NCBI RefSeq assembly: GCF_039523175.1
Contig: NZ_BAAAEU010000007.1
Location: forward strand, 62,001 to 126,000
DNA from: Dokdonella_A soli
Lineage (GTDB): Bacteria > Pseudomonadota > Gammaproteobacteria > Xanthomonadales > Rhodanobacteraceae
DNA length: 64,000 bases
Direction of reading: 5' to 3'
Shown here piece by piece: positions 44,469 to 51,969 of the stretch. The translations under genes and the position numbers were made by a program. Under the pieces are notes generated by a model. The model worked only from the letters and a program-made list of their open reading frames with translations. It made no database searches and was not told the origin of the DNA. Position 1 is the stretch's first letter, and each line of letters starts with the position of its first letter.

Positions 44469-45813
44469 CGGCGACCCGCCAAGCCGGGTTGTTGCGTTCT
44501 ACCGCCAACGCGGTGGCGGCGTGGAGATTGCGAACGCTCCTGTCTTGGATGGCGAAACGGCAGAGCTGCCGCCGCGCGACCGGCTGAAAGGCTGCGGCCT
44601 GCGCCTGTTCGGCGCTGATGGGCTGGAATACCTTGACGCCGTGTCGGGCACGTTCAACCTATCGCTGGGCTACAACCATCCGGCGGTAGTGCGCGGCGTA
44701 CGCGCGCAGCTCGAACGGATCGTGCACATCAGCTCGCATTTCTCCGGCGAGGTCGTGGAAACGGTCAAACGCAAGCTGCTGGCCCATGCGCCGCCTGGCA
44801 TCGACGCGGTCTGGCTGCGTGACGTTACCGGGTCGACCGCTGTCGAGGGAGCAATTAAGTTCGCACAAAAATACACGGGTAAAACCGACGTTATCAGTCT
44901 ATTCCACTCGCATCATGGCCAGACCGCGTACACCACCGCGATCTCAGGCAACGCCTTCCGACGGGCGAACCAACCGGACGCGACCTCGAGTCATTCGATC
45001 AAAGTCCCGGCGCCCTACTGTCACCGCTGCTTCTTTGGCGCCGAATACCCCGGTTGCGGTCTGCCCTGCGTCAGCCGAATCCAAGACTTCATAGATTATG
45101 CCAGCAGCGGCCGCGTCGCCGCCGTGATCGTCGAGCCGGTGCAAGGCAACGGCGGGAATATCGTGCCACCCCACGGTTATTTCGACGAATTGCGCGCGCT
45201 GTGCGATCGCAACGGGATGCTGTTGATTCTCGACGAGGTGCAGACCGGTATCGGCCGCACCGGACACATGTACGCCAGCGAGACCTTCGGCATCCGGCCG
45301 GATCTCGTCGTGATAGCCAAAGGCCTCGGCGGCATCGGCATCCCGGTCGCTGCCATCCTGATGCGCTCGCCGCTGTTGGTGCTGGACGGCCACGAACATT
45401 CGTTCACCTCGGGCGCCAACCTCGTCGCGCTCGCGGCCGCGGAGGCCACGCTCGACACCATCACCGCGCCAGGCTTCCTGGAGAACGTACGGCGCAAGTC
45501 CATCCTGCTGCGCCGCTGCCTCGAGAGCATCGGCCGCGATTCGCAGATTGTGTCTGATGTTCGCGGCGTTGGCTTCATGTGGGGCCTTGAAGTGGTCGAC
45601 GCTGCGCGACGGCCCTCGTCCGAAGTCACGGAACGAATCATCGAAGTGGCGCTACGCAAACATCGACTAATCCTGCGCAACGCGCGCTACGGACGCGGCA
45701 ACGTGCTCAAGGTACGGCCTGCCTTGGTGGCCACTGAGGCGGACCTGATCGAGATCACGCAGCGCCTGCGCGAGGCGATCGCAGAAGTGGAAGATGGGGT
45801 AACCCGTGAATAG
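44440..45813 (+). CDS. Class III PLP-dependent aminotransferase
   Basis: A protein of 457 residues. The PLP-binding set is complete: the Gly/Ser-Thr phosphate loop (TGSTAVEGAIK), Asp265 in LLILDEVQTGIGRTG and Lys294 in VVIAKGLGGIG. APYCHRCFFGAEYPGCGLPC (191-210) is a Cys-containing stretch typical of the GABA/dialkylglycine aminotransferase branch. It would move an amino group to or from a terminal amine or a keto-sugar or cyclitol. ATG 44440 is preferred over a TTG at 44428; it overlaps the kinase gene by 29 bases, so the cluster is tightly packed. Substrate unknown. Confidence 0.85.
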   Translation: MNAPHSPAYDGDPPSRVVAFYRQRGGGVEIANAPVLDGETAELPPRDRLKGCGLRLFGADGLEYLDAVSGTFNLSLGYNHPAVVRGVRAQLERIVHISSHFSGEVVETVKRKLLAHAPPGIDAVWLRDVTGSTAVEGAIKFAQKYTGKTDVISLFHSHHGQTAYTTAISGNAFRRANQPDATSSHSIKVPAPYCHRCFFGAEYPGCGLPCVSRIQDFIDYASSGRVAAVIVEPVQGNGGNIVPPHGYFDELRALCDRNGMLLILDEVQTGIGRTGHMYASETFGIRPDLVVIAKGLGGIGIPVAAILMRSPLLVLDGHEHSFTSGANLVALAAAEATLDTITAPGFLENVRRKSILLRRCLESIGRDSQIVSDVRGVGFMWGLEVVDAARRPSSEVTERIIEVALRKHRLILRNARYGRGNVLKVRPALVATEADLIEITQRLREAIAEVEDGVTRE

Positions 45814-46825
45814 GGCGCTCACTTTTCGCGCGCCGTGGGACCTACGGTTGGAAGTCCGCCCCGTGCCGCCCCCCCCAAGGCCAACCGAAGTGCTTGTGAG
45901 AATCCGGGCGACCGGTATTTGCGGTACCGATCTTGGGATCGTCCGCGGGGAGTACCAGGCCAGGCCGGGCGTGGTGCTAGGGCACGAATCGGCAGGCGAA
46001 GTCGCGCGCGTCGGCCGTGCCGTGCGCGCCGTTCGGCCGGGGGATCGCGTGGTCATCGACCCGACGTTCTTCTGCGGCTACTGCCGAATGTGCCGCAGCC
46101 TGCGGCCTAACCACTGCGAGTCGAAGGCCGAGCGCGAATCTGGCGTAAGCCAGGATGGCACCTTTGCCCACTACTACTGCACCGACGAGCGTTTCGTGCA
46201 CCGCATCGCCGACCAGGTGAGTTTCGCCGAAGCCTCACTCACCGAGCCCTTAAGTTGTGCGCTAACCGGACTGGAGCAGTTGCGCCTGCGCGCCGACATG
46301 GACACGGTCGTCGCCGGTGCGGGGCCCATGGGCATGCTCTACTGCTACGCGCTGGCCGCGCGCGGGTTCGTGGGCACAATGATCGAACAGTCGACCGGAC
46401 GCCTGGCACTATGCCGCAGACTGCTACCGTCGGGATGGCAGATCTCGCCGACACCGGATGAAGTCGCGGATTCGCTGGACCTCGTGGTTGACACTACCGG
46501 CGCCGCGACCTCGTGGGCGTTGCGTAGTCTGCGTCGTGGCGGGCAGTTGCTGACCATCGGCCTGAACAGCACGCGCTGCGAGCTTCAACCCGCGCTGCTG
46601 GCCGATAGAAGTTTGAGCATTGTTGGCTCCATCGACTCCATCGGCACCTTCTCGCTCGCCAGGATGATGATCGACACCGGCTCGATTCCTGCGCAGCAGC
46701 TGGTCACCAACGAGCTGCCCCTTGATCAGTACGAACAGGGTTTCGCGTTGCTCGGCATGGATCTGCACAAACGGCAACGTTCGCTTGGCGAAATCCGCGC
46801 CCTCAAGGTTGTGCTCACCAGCTGA
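45806..46825 (+). CDS. Zinc-dependent alcohol dehydrogenase (MDR family)
   Basis: A protein of 339 residues (GTG start). Catalytic zinc: Cys39 in ICGTDLG and His60-Glu61 in LGHESAGEV. Structural zinc: Cys90, 93, 96 and 104 (CGYCRMCRSLRPNHC). The Rossmann loop is GAGPMGML. It is related to sorbitol/threonine dehydrogenases and would oxidise a polyol, sugar or amino alcohol with NAD(P)+. Paired with the aminotransferase just upstream (8-base overlap), it suggests an oxidise-then-transaminate step that turns an alcohol into an amine, as in aminocyclitol biosynthesis. The 3' end overlaps the convergent kinase gene by 11 bases. Confidence 0.85.
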   Translation: MNRALTFRAPWDLRLEVRPVPPPPRPTEVLVRIRATGICGTDLGIVRGEYQARPGVVLGHESAGEVARVGRAVRAVRPGDRVVIDPTFFCGYCRMCRSLRPNHCESKAERESGVSQDGTFAHYYCTDERFVHRIADQVSFAEASLTEPLSCALTGLEQLRLRADMDTVVAGAGPMGMLYCYALAARGFVGTMIEQSTGRLALCRRLLPSGWQISPTPDEVADSLDLVVDTTGAATSWALRSLRRGGQLLTIGLNSTRCELQPALLADRSLSIVGSIDSIGTFSLARMMIDTGSIPAQQLVTNELPLDQYEQGFALLGMDLHKRQRSLGEIRALKVVLTS

Positions 46826-47720
46826 GCAATCCCCTCCTCGCGAATGCCTCCGAGGTGAGGCGTGGACCCGCGACTTCACATTTGGCCGCTGCCACCGCGG
46901 CGGCAAAACGCATGCGTTCATGCAGCGGTTCGCCACGAAGCAGTGCTGAGACATACCCCGCATGGAAGGCGTCGCCAGCACCGGTCGTATCGACGACAGT
47001 ACACGGCGCCGCAGGCATGTGCACAACCGCATCGTCCCCGACCGCGACGCCAACCGAGCCCCGAGCGCCCATCGTCGCCACCACCGAGACCGGGCCCTTG
47101 CCCGAAAGCACGCGCACCGCCTCGGCTGGATCCTCGCGCTGCGCCAAGCGCCGCACGATCTCCAGGGGCGCGATCAGATGCCCCGCAAAAGTTGCCAGCA
47201 CCATCGTTTGCTGTGTAAGCACCTCAATGTCCATCGCCAGCGGCGTTCCCGTTTCCGCCGCAAGCCGGGCAAGGTGCAGCGAAGCGGCGGCTTCATGCCC
47301 ATCGGTGTATACCACCGCGCAACCGGCCACAGCCGCCGCCGAGATCGCGAAATGATCCATTGACAATCGCGGATCGCGGTACATGACAATAGTCCGATTA
47401 CATCCCGCCACCAGAATGCAGGCGGCGTGGTGTCGGCAATCCGACACGGTAGTGGCGAGGCCCAGGTCGACGCCTGTCGTCGCGAAAGCTTCGCGGCTGA
47501 CCCTCGCACCCACGTCGTCGCCGAACGCGCCGGCAAACATCACATCCAGATCAAGCAGGGAGAGTGTGGACGCGACGTTCGCTCCTTGCCCTCCGGCGTA
47601 CACATCGTAGCGCTCGCTCTGGACCTTCGCGTCCGGAGCGAGACCGCCCGCCACTCTGAACACATGGTCCACGGTAGTGTTGCCCAGCACCAGAGCGCGC
47701 GCGCGGCTCAGGCCGTGCAC
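46815..47720 (-). CDS. PfkB-family carbohydrate kinase
   Basis: A protein of 301 residues with both PfkB signatures: VYAGGQGANVASTLSLL near the N-terminus and VVDTTGAGDAFHAGYVSALL near residue 250, where Asp is the catalytic base. It phosphorylates a sugar, nucleoside or cyclitol with ATP. It overlaps the HAD phosphatase gene upstream by 13 bases, so the two form a two-gene operon, and converges tail-to-tail with the dehydrogenase gene. The opposing kinase and phosphatase could make or adjust a sugar phosphate used by the cluster. Confidence 0.85.
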   Translation of the reverse strand: MHGLSRARALVLGNTTVDHVFRVAGGLAPDAKVQSERYDVYAGGQGANVASTLSLLDLDVMFAGAFGDDVGARVSREAFATTGVDLGLATTVSDCRHHAACILVAGCNRTIVMYRDPRLSMDHFAISAAAVAGCAVVYTDGHEAAASLHLARLAAETGTPLAMDIEVLTQQTMVLATFAGHLIAPLEIVRRLAQREDPAEAVRVLSGKGPVSVVATMGARGSVGVAVGDDAVVHMPAAPCTVVDTTGAGDAFHAGYVSALLRGEPLHERMRFAAAVAAAKCEVAGPRLTSEAFARRGLLSW

Positions 47721-48397
47721 TCACGCAGGAACGACATCACATCTGCGAGAGAACCGCAGATCATGTCAGCCGCTGAAACATCAGCGGTAGGATGGCTGAC
47801 GCAGGGAATACCAATCACGTAGCAACCCGCGGCGCGCGCGCTGCGCATGCCCGTGGGCGAATCCTCGCAAGCGAAGCAGTCGCGCGGGTCCACGCCTAAC
47901 GCCGCTGCCGCGGCGAGGTAAACATCCGGCGCAGGCTTTCCGCGCCCGGGCGGTACATCGTCGTGACCAGAGCGCCGCAACGGCAGATACCGGTCAAGAT
48001 TCGCCGCTGCGAGCGAGGCGTCAATCTGATCGTGCGGCAGCGAAGATACCACCGCCATTGGCAGACCGCGTTCGTGCGCCCAGGCGAGCAGCTCCGGAGC
48101 TCCGGGCAGCACGTCTAGGCGCCTTCCGCGCAGAAGTTCGACATAGGCGTGTGTGCGCTTCAACACTGCGACGTCGGGATCAAAATCGAGCCCAAAACGT
48201 TCGTTGAGGCTGAGCCAGCAGGCTCGTTCGTCCCAGCCCACATACATTTCATACTGAGTGCGATCGATGATGACGCCGCGCGTGGCCAGCACTGCTGCGG
48301 TGCTCTCAAAATGCAGGTATTCGCTGTCGACCAGGGTTCCGTCAAGATCGATCAACAATCCCGCGGGTGCGGTGTCGCGAGGCCGTGCCTTCCGCAT
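47708..48397 (-). CDS. HAD-superfamily phosphatase/mutase, beta-phosphoglucomutase-like
   Basis: A protein of 229 residues. Motif I LIDLDGTLVDSE has the nucleophile Asp17 and acid/base Asp19; motif II is AVVSSLP; motif III/IV are GKPAPDVYLAAA and CFACEDSPTGMRSA. The helical cap and the D-x-D-G-T-L-V-D-S form place it with phosphoglycolate-phosphatase/beta-phosphoglucomutase proteins, acting on small sugar phosphates in the cytoplasm. First gene of the short minus-strand operon with the PfkB kinase. Confidence 0.83.
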   Translation of the reverse strand: MRKARPRDTAPAGLLIDLDGTLVDSEYLHFESTAAVLATRGVIIDRTQYEMYVGWDERACWLSLNERFGLDFDPDVAVLKRTHAYVELLRGRRLDVLPGAPELLAWAHERGLPMAVVSSLPHDQIDASLAAANLDRYLPLRRSGHDDVPPGRGKPAPDVYLAAAAALGVDPRDCFACEDSPTGMRSARAAGCYVIGIPCVSHPTADVSAADMICGSLADVMSFLRECTA

Positions 48398-48436
48398 ACA
48401 CCAGTCTCCGTGGTGTAGGAATTTCCTCGGCCTCAG

Positions 48437-48463
48437 AGTGTACTCTTTTACTTATCATTTCAA
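48437..48463 (-). promoter_or_regulatory. Possible promoter for the HAD-PfkB operon
   Basis: On the minus strand TTGAAA (48463-48458) and TACACT (48442-48437) are separated by 15 bases, a shorter spacing than ideal, about 40 bases before the HAD start. The stretch is markedly AT-richer than its surroundings. Confidence 0.3.
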
Positions 48464-48502
48464 GATGAAAGCGGTTGCCCATGCGGAGCAGTGCGCGCGA
48501 GG

Positions 48503-48520
48503 CTAGGCCGCGCGGCCTAG
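48503..48520. repeat. 18-bp perfect palindrome
   Basis: CTAGGCCGCGCGGCCTAG equals its reverse complement. It overlaps the stop of the protein remnant and lies 120 bases from the tRNA. It could be a recombination or transcription-stop element; there is no T-run, so it is not a standard terminator. Confidence 0.6.
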
Positions 48521-48640
48521 TGCTTCGTCTGCAAGACGTTCGTGGGCCTTTGTGTGCGCCTGGTAGAGCGCGTTGATGGCCTCAGGAACGTCACGGCGAA
48601 CGTCGTCGGACGATATGGGACGGTGTCGGACGAGGAGATG
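48503..48640 (-). pseudogene. C-terminal protein remnant next to tRNA-Lys
   Basis: A frame directly against the 3' end of the tRNA gene reads ...SDDVRRDVPEAINAL then YQAHTKAHERLADEALGRAA and a stop. It is a plausible helical C-terminus with no start codon of its own. Fragments fused to a tRNA 3' end are typical of excision/integration scars. I do not recognise the family. Confidence 0.4.
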
Positions 48641-48713
48641 GTGGGCCGTGATGGGATCGAACCATCGACCAATGGATTAAAAGTCCACTGCTCTACCGCT
48701 GAGCTAACGGCCC
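48639..48713 (-). tRNA. tRNA-Lys(UUU)
   Basis: Read on the minus strand: acceptor GGGCCGT pairs with ACGGCCC, D-arm GCTC-AGCGGTA-GAGC, anticodon arm GTGGA-CTTTTAA-TCCAT with anticodon TTT, T-arm GATGG-TTCGATC-CCATC, discriminator A and an encoded CCA. All arms pair without mismatches, so the gene is intact. Its 3' end faces the accessory island, as expected for an integration site. Confidence 0.95.
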
Positions 48714-48936
48714 CCGTTTCAATCAAACAACGCCATCGCGCGTAGCGCGATTATCACTCCCCCTCTCCCGCTTGCGGGAGAGGGCAAGGGGTGAGGGCCA
48801 CGTTGCGACTGCGTCCAACGAAGCCCCCGAGTACGTCCCTTGCGCCGATGCGCGGGAGCCGGGAAAACCCGCCAAGGCGATACGCGGTCGAATCGCCGCC
48901 ATCGCGAGGGGCGCGAAGTTTACCCGTCCCGGCGCC
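48714..48936. other. Gap between tRNA-Lys and queC
   Basis: 223 bases. It holds the palindromic repeat at 48761-48784. The rest shows no gene. Promoter elements for the tRNA must lie in its first part, but I see none of consensus quality. Confidence 0.4.
48761..48784. repeat. Palindromic intergenic repeat (CCCTCTCCCGC type)
   Basis: Perfect arms CCCTCTCCCGC and GCGGGAGAGGG around TT, followed by CAAGGGGTGAGGG. This is a widespread intergenic palindrome in this bacterial group and a relative of the one at 20394-20420. Confidence 0.8.
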
Positions 48937-49614
48937 TTAGCGGTAGCGCGTCGGGTCGGCTACGCCGGCGACGCGGAATCCGTCGGCACGCAGGCGGCAG
49001 GCGTCGCAATGGCCGCAGGCGCGGCCGTCGGCGTCGGCCTGGTAGCAGGACACGGTCGCCGCGAAGTCGATGCCGAGGCGCTGGCCTTCGCGCACGATGT
49101 CGGCCTTGCCGAGGTTCATCAGAGGCGCATGGACGCGCAGGCGCGCGCCTTCGACGCCGGCCTTGGTGGCAAGGTTCGCCAGCTTCTCGAATGCGTCGAC
49201 GAACGCGGGCCGGCAGTCCGGATAGCCGGAGTAGTCGACTGCGTTGACCCCGCAGAAGATGTCCTGTGCACCGAGTACTTCGGCCCAGCCGAGTGCGACC
49301 GACAGCATGATCGTGTTGCGGGCCGGCACGTAGGTGACCGGAATGCCGCTGCCGCCGTCGTCCGGCACCGCGATGTCGTCGGTCAGCGCGGAGCCACCGA
49401 TGCTGCGCAGGTCGACATGCACGGTCTTGTGCGCCTTCGCGCCGAGCGCGAGCGCGACGCGCTGCGCGGCCTGCAGTTCCGAGGAATGGCGCTGGCCGTA
49501 GTCGACGCTCAGTGCGTAACACGTGAAGCCGCGTTCACGCGCGATCGCGAGCGTGACGGCCGAGTCCATGCCGCCGGAGACGAGCACGACGGCGTAGCGG
49601 ATTTCATTTGACAT
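48937..49614 (-). CDS. queC: 7-cyano-7-deazaguanine synthase
   Basis: A protein of 225 residues. VVLVSGGMDSAVTLAIA at 9-25 is the PP-loop that activates the substrate with ATP; the C-terminal Cys set (SCYQ, CGHCDAC) binds zinc. QueC turns 7-carboxy-7-deazaguanine and ammonia into preQ0 for queuosine in tRNA. It lies downstream of queE, which makes its substrate. ATG 49614 begins MSNEIRYAV, matching the family start. Confidence 0.95.
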   Translation of the reverse strand: MSNEIRYAVVLVSGGMDSAVTLAIARERGFTCYALSVDYGQRHSSELQAAQRVALALGAKAHKTVHVDLRSIGGSALTDDIAVPDDGGSGIPVTYVPARNTIMLSVALGWAEVLGAQDIFCGVNAVDYSGYPDCRPAFVDAFEKLANLATKAGVEGARLRVHAPLMNLGKADIVREGQRLGIDFAATVSCYQADADGRACGHCDACRLRADGFRVAGVADPTRYR

Positions 49615-49662
49615 AGCGTGTGAGTGACTGATCCAGGCGGCTGACCGGGCTGAAGACGCTGG

Positions 49663-49682
49663 GTCCCGGCGTTCGCCGGGAC
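49663..49682. repeat. Palindromic repeat (GTCCCGGCG type) with ATTCCCT run
   Basis: GTCCCGGCG-TT-CGCCGGGAC is a perfect palindrome in the queE-queC gap, followed at 49697-49720 by a CCCTATTCCCTATTCCCT run. A related palindrome occurs at 60954-60980 and similar ATTCCC runs at 56931-56952 and 57049-57076, so both belong to interspersed families. Confidence 0.65.
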
Positions 49683-49723
49683 GACGAGCAGGTATTCTTT
49701 CCCTATTCCCTATTCCCTGCTTT

Positions 49724-50431
49724 TCAGTGCCCCGGCTCTTCGCCCCACAGCAGCTTGTGCAGCTGCAGCTGCAGGCGCACCGGCAGGCGGTCGGCGAGGA
49801 TCCATTCGGCGAGTTCACGCGGCGCGATGCGCCCGTACACGGGTGAGAACAGGACCTGGCAGCGCGCCGCCAGCGCATGTTCGCGCAGGCGCTCAACGGC
49901 CCAGTCGTAATCGGCGCGATCGGCGATCACAATCTTGACTTGGTCATGCGGCGTCAGGTGGGCAAGATTCGACCACAGGTTGCGCGCGACCTCGCCGGAT
50001 CCCGGCGCCTTCAGGTCCAGCACCTTGCGCACGCGCGCATCGACCTCGGCGACATCGAGCGCGCCTGAGGTCTCCAGCGAGACTTCGTAGCCCGTGTCGC
50101 AGAGCTGGGCAAGCAAGTTGAGGCAGCGCTTCTGCGCCAGCGGCTCGCCGCCGGTGACGCAGACATGCCGCGTGCCGTGCGCGGCGACTTCGGCGAGCAC
50201 TTCGGCGATCGAACGCCACTGGCCACCATGAAACGCGTATTCGGTATCGCACCAGACGCAGCGCAGCGGGCAGCCGGTCAGGCGCACGAACACGGTCGGC
50301 CAGCCGACTGCATCGGCTTCGCCCTGCACGGAGTGAAAGATTTCGCTGATGCGCAGGCGCTGTTCGGACTGCGCGGAAGGGACGGTGCCCGCGGCATCGC
50401 CGTCGGCGAGGTGGCGAGCGGTAACGCTCAT
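49724..50431 (-). CDS. queE: 7-carboxy-7-deazaguanine synthase (radical SAM)
   Basis: A protein of 235 residues. TGCPLRCVWCDTEYAF has the QueE/radical-SAM cysteines (CxxxCxxC) that hold the [4Fe-4S] cluster; SVQGEADAVGWPTVFVRL before it and CVTGGEPLAQ after it are family motifs. It converts 6-carboxytetrahydropterin to CDG, the step before QueC. It follows cpoB by 11 bases, so it shares the Tol-Pal transcript, as in many gammaproteobacteria. Confidence 0.95.
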   Translation of the reverse strand: MSVTARHLADGDAAGTVPSAQSEQRLRISEIFHSVQGEADAVGWPTVFVRLTGCPLRCVWCDTEYAFHGGQWRSIAEVLAEVAAHGTRHVCVTGGEPLAQKRCLNLLAQLCDTGYEVSLETSGALDVAEVDARVRKVLDLKAPGSGEVARNLWSNLAHLTPHDQVKIVIADRADYDWAVERLREHALAARCQVLFSPVYGRIAPRELAEWILADRLPVRLQLQLHKLLWGEEPGH

Positions 50432-50442
50432 GGAGGCCCCGC

Positions 50443-51357
50443 TCAGTGGCGGGCTTCCATCTTCAGCGCGCGCAGGCGGCCCTGCGCGAGACGCGCCACA
50501 GTCGTGTCCGGATACGTCTGCACGACCTTGTTCAACGTGGCTTCGGCCTGGTCCCATTGCTTCTGTTCGTACTGGCTGTAGCCGATCTTGAGCAGCGCGT
50601 CGGGCGCTTTCTGGCTGTTCGGATAGCGCTGCAGCAGCGTCTCGAATGATTGTTGCGCGATCTTGTAATTCTGCGTGACGTAGTACGACTCGCCGAGCCA
50701 GTAGTACGCGTTGCCGGTCAGTTCGCCGCTCGGGTACTGGTCGATGAAGGTCTGGAACCGGCGTGCCGATTCCGCATAGCGGCCGTCCTTCAACGCGGCG
50801 AACGCATCATTGTAGGCCGTGTTTTCGGTACCGGGATCGCCGGGCGCCGTCGGCGGATTCGCGCCCGCGACATCGCCAGGTGCAGCAGCGCGATCCGCAT
50901 CGGTCAGGTCACCGACTTTCCCGTTACGCGCCGGCGCAGGCGGCGGGTTGTTCGCCGGGCTGCCGAGATCCACATCCGGCGGACGCGTGTCCGCTCGCGG
51001 GACGCTGGCGCCGGCAGGCGAGGCAGCCCGCGGCGCAGTGGCGCCACCGCCCTCGAGCCGGCCAATCCGCGAATCGAGATCGATGTACTGATCCTTGTTG
51101 CGCTGCTTGGCCTCGTCGAGTGCGTGCTTGAGTTCCTCGACCTGGCCCTGCAGCGATTGCACCTGCGACTGCAGTGCGGAGATCTGGTTGACCAGATCCA
51201 CCGCATTGCCGTGGCCGTTCTGCGGGCTGGCTTGTTGCTCGAGCCGGTCGACGCGTTCGGCCAGCGACAGCCGCTGTGCATTCGCCGGCATCGCGAACGC
51301 GACAGCGGTGGCCACGAGGGCCACCGCTGCGATCGCATTCGGGATCGAACGCTTCAT
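50443..51357 (-). CDS. cpoB: Cell division coordinator CpoB (YbgF), periplasmic TPR protein
   Basis: A protein of 304 residues with a signal peptide (MKRSIPNAIAAVALVATAVAFAMPANAQ). A coiled coil (about 30-95) trimerises the protein and binds TolA. A long Pro/Ala-rich linker (95-175) and C-terminal TPR repeats (from AYNDAFAALKDGRYAESARRF) follow. CpoB links peptidoglycan synthesis and outer-membrane constriction during division. The linker is longer than in E. coli. The gene starts 5 bases after pal. Confidence 0.93.
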   Translation of the reverse strand: MKRSIPNAIAAVALVATAVAFAMPANAQRLSLAERVDRLEQQASPQNGHGNAVDLVNQISALQSQVQSLQGQVEELKHALDEAKQRNKDQYIDLDSRIGRLEGGGATAPRAASPAGASVPRADTRPPDVDLGSPANNPPPAPARNGKVGDLTDADRAAAPGDVAGANPPTAPGDPGTENTAYNDAFAALKDGRYAESARRFQTFIDQYPSGELTGNAYYWLGESYYVTQNYKIAQQSFETLLQRYPNSQKAPDALLKIGYSQYEQKQWDQAEATLNKVVQTYPDTTVARLAQGRLRALKMEARH

Positions 51358-51362
51358 CGCGA

Positions 51363-51872
51363 TTACTTCGCGGTGTAGACGATCTCGACGCGGCGGTTCT
51401 TCATCCAGCACGATTCCTCGTGCTGACGGCAGACCGGGCGCTCTTCGCCGTAGCTGACGACATTGAGCTGCGAGGACGAGGCGCCGGCCGCGCTCAGCGC
51501 GCCCTGCACCGCGTTGCCACGGCGCTCGCCGAGGCCGAGGTTGTATTCGCGCGAACCGCGCTCGTCGGTATTGCCTTCCAGCGTCACGCGCGCTTCCGGG
51601 AACTGCTTCAGGTACGCCGCATGGCAGGCCATCTGGGCCTGGAATTCCGGCTTGATCTCGCTCTTGTCGAGGTCGAAGTAGACCACGCGCTGGCGCAGGC
51701 AGGAATCGGTGTCGAGGCTGTCACGCGTGTAGCGGCCGGCATTCTCCATCGGTGCGGTCGTGGTCGACGGAGCGGTCTCGACCGGAGCGGTCGGCTTGAC
51801 GGCCTTCTTCGCGCAGGCCGCAACGCCGGCGACGAGCAGGACGGAAAACGCGATACGGACAATGTTGTTCAT
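51363..51872 (-). CDS. pal: Peptidoglycan-associated lipoprotein Pal
   Basis: A protein of 169 residues. Lipoprotein signal with lipobox VAAC (Cys20), a Thr/Pro-rich tether, then an OmpA-like domain with VYFDLDKSEIKPEF, the peptidoglycan-binding NTDERGSREYNLGLGERRGNAV, and VSYGEERP. It anchors the outer membrane to peptidoglycan and binds TolB. An extra Cys pair (CRQHEESC) is typical of this group. Confidence 0.96.
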   Translation of the reverse strand: MNNIVRIAFSVLLVAGVAACAKKAVKPTAPVETAPSTTTAPMENAGRYTRDSLDTDSCLRQRVVYFDLDKSEIKPEFQAQMACHAAYLKQFPEARVTLEGNTDERGSREYNLGLGERRGNAVQGALSAAGASSSQLNVVSYGEERPVCRQHEESCWMKNRRVEIVYTAK

Positions 51873-51969
51873 GGTGTTTCCCTTCAGCTGGGCAGGATTT
51901 GTTGGATATTCGATTCGACTTGCTACTCAGTCATGCCCGGCCATCCGGCCGGCCACTGCTTCCTCTGTG

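Noticed and set aside
41389..46825. Known RiPP class (lanthipeptide, lasso, sactipeptide, thiopeptide)
   Set aside because: No LanB/C/M, asparagine-synthetase-like B1/C protein, radical SAM or YcaO enzyme is present. PF14907 proteins occur in lasso loci, but the rest of such a locus is missing.
48542..48745. Small plus-strand gene over the tRNA
   Set aside because: It is the complement of an intact tRNA-Lys gene.
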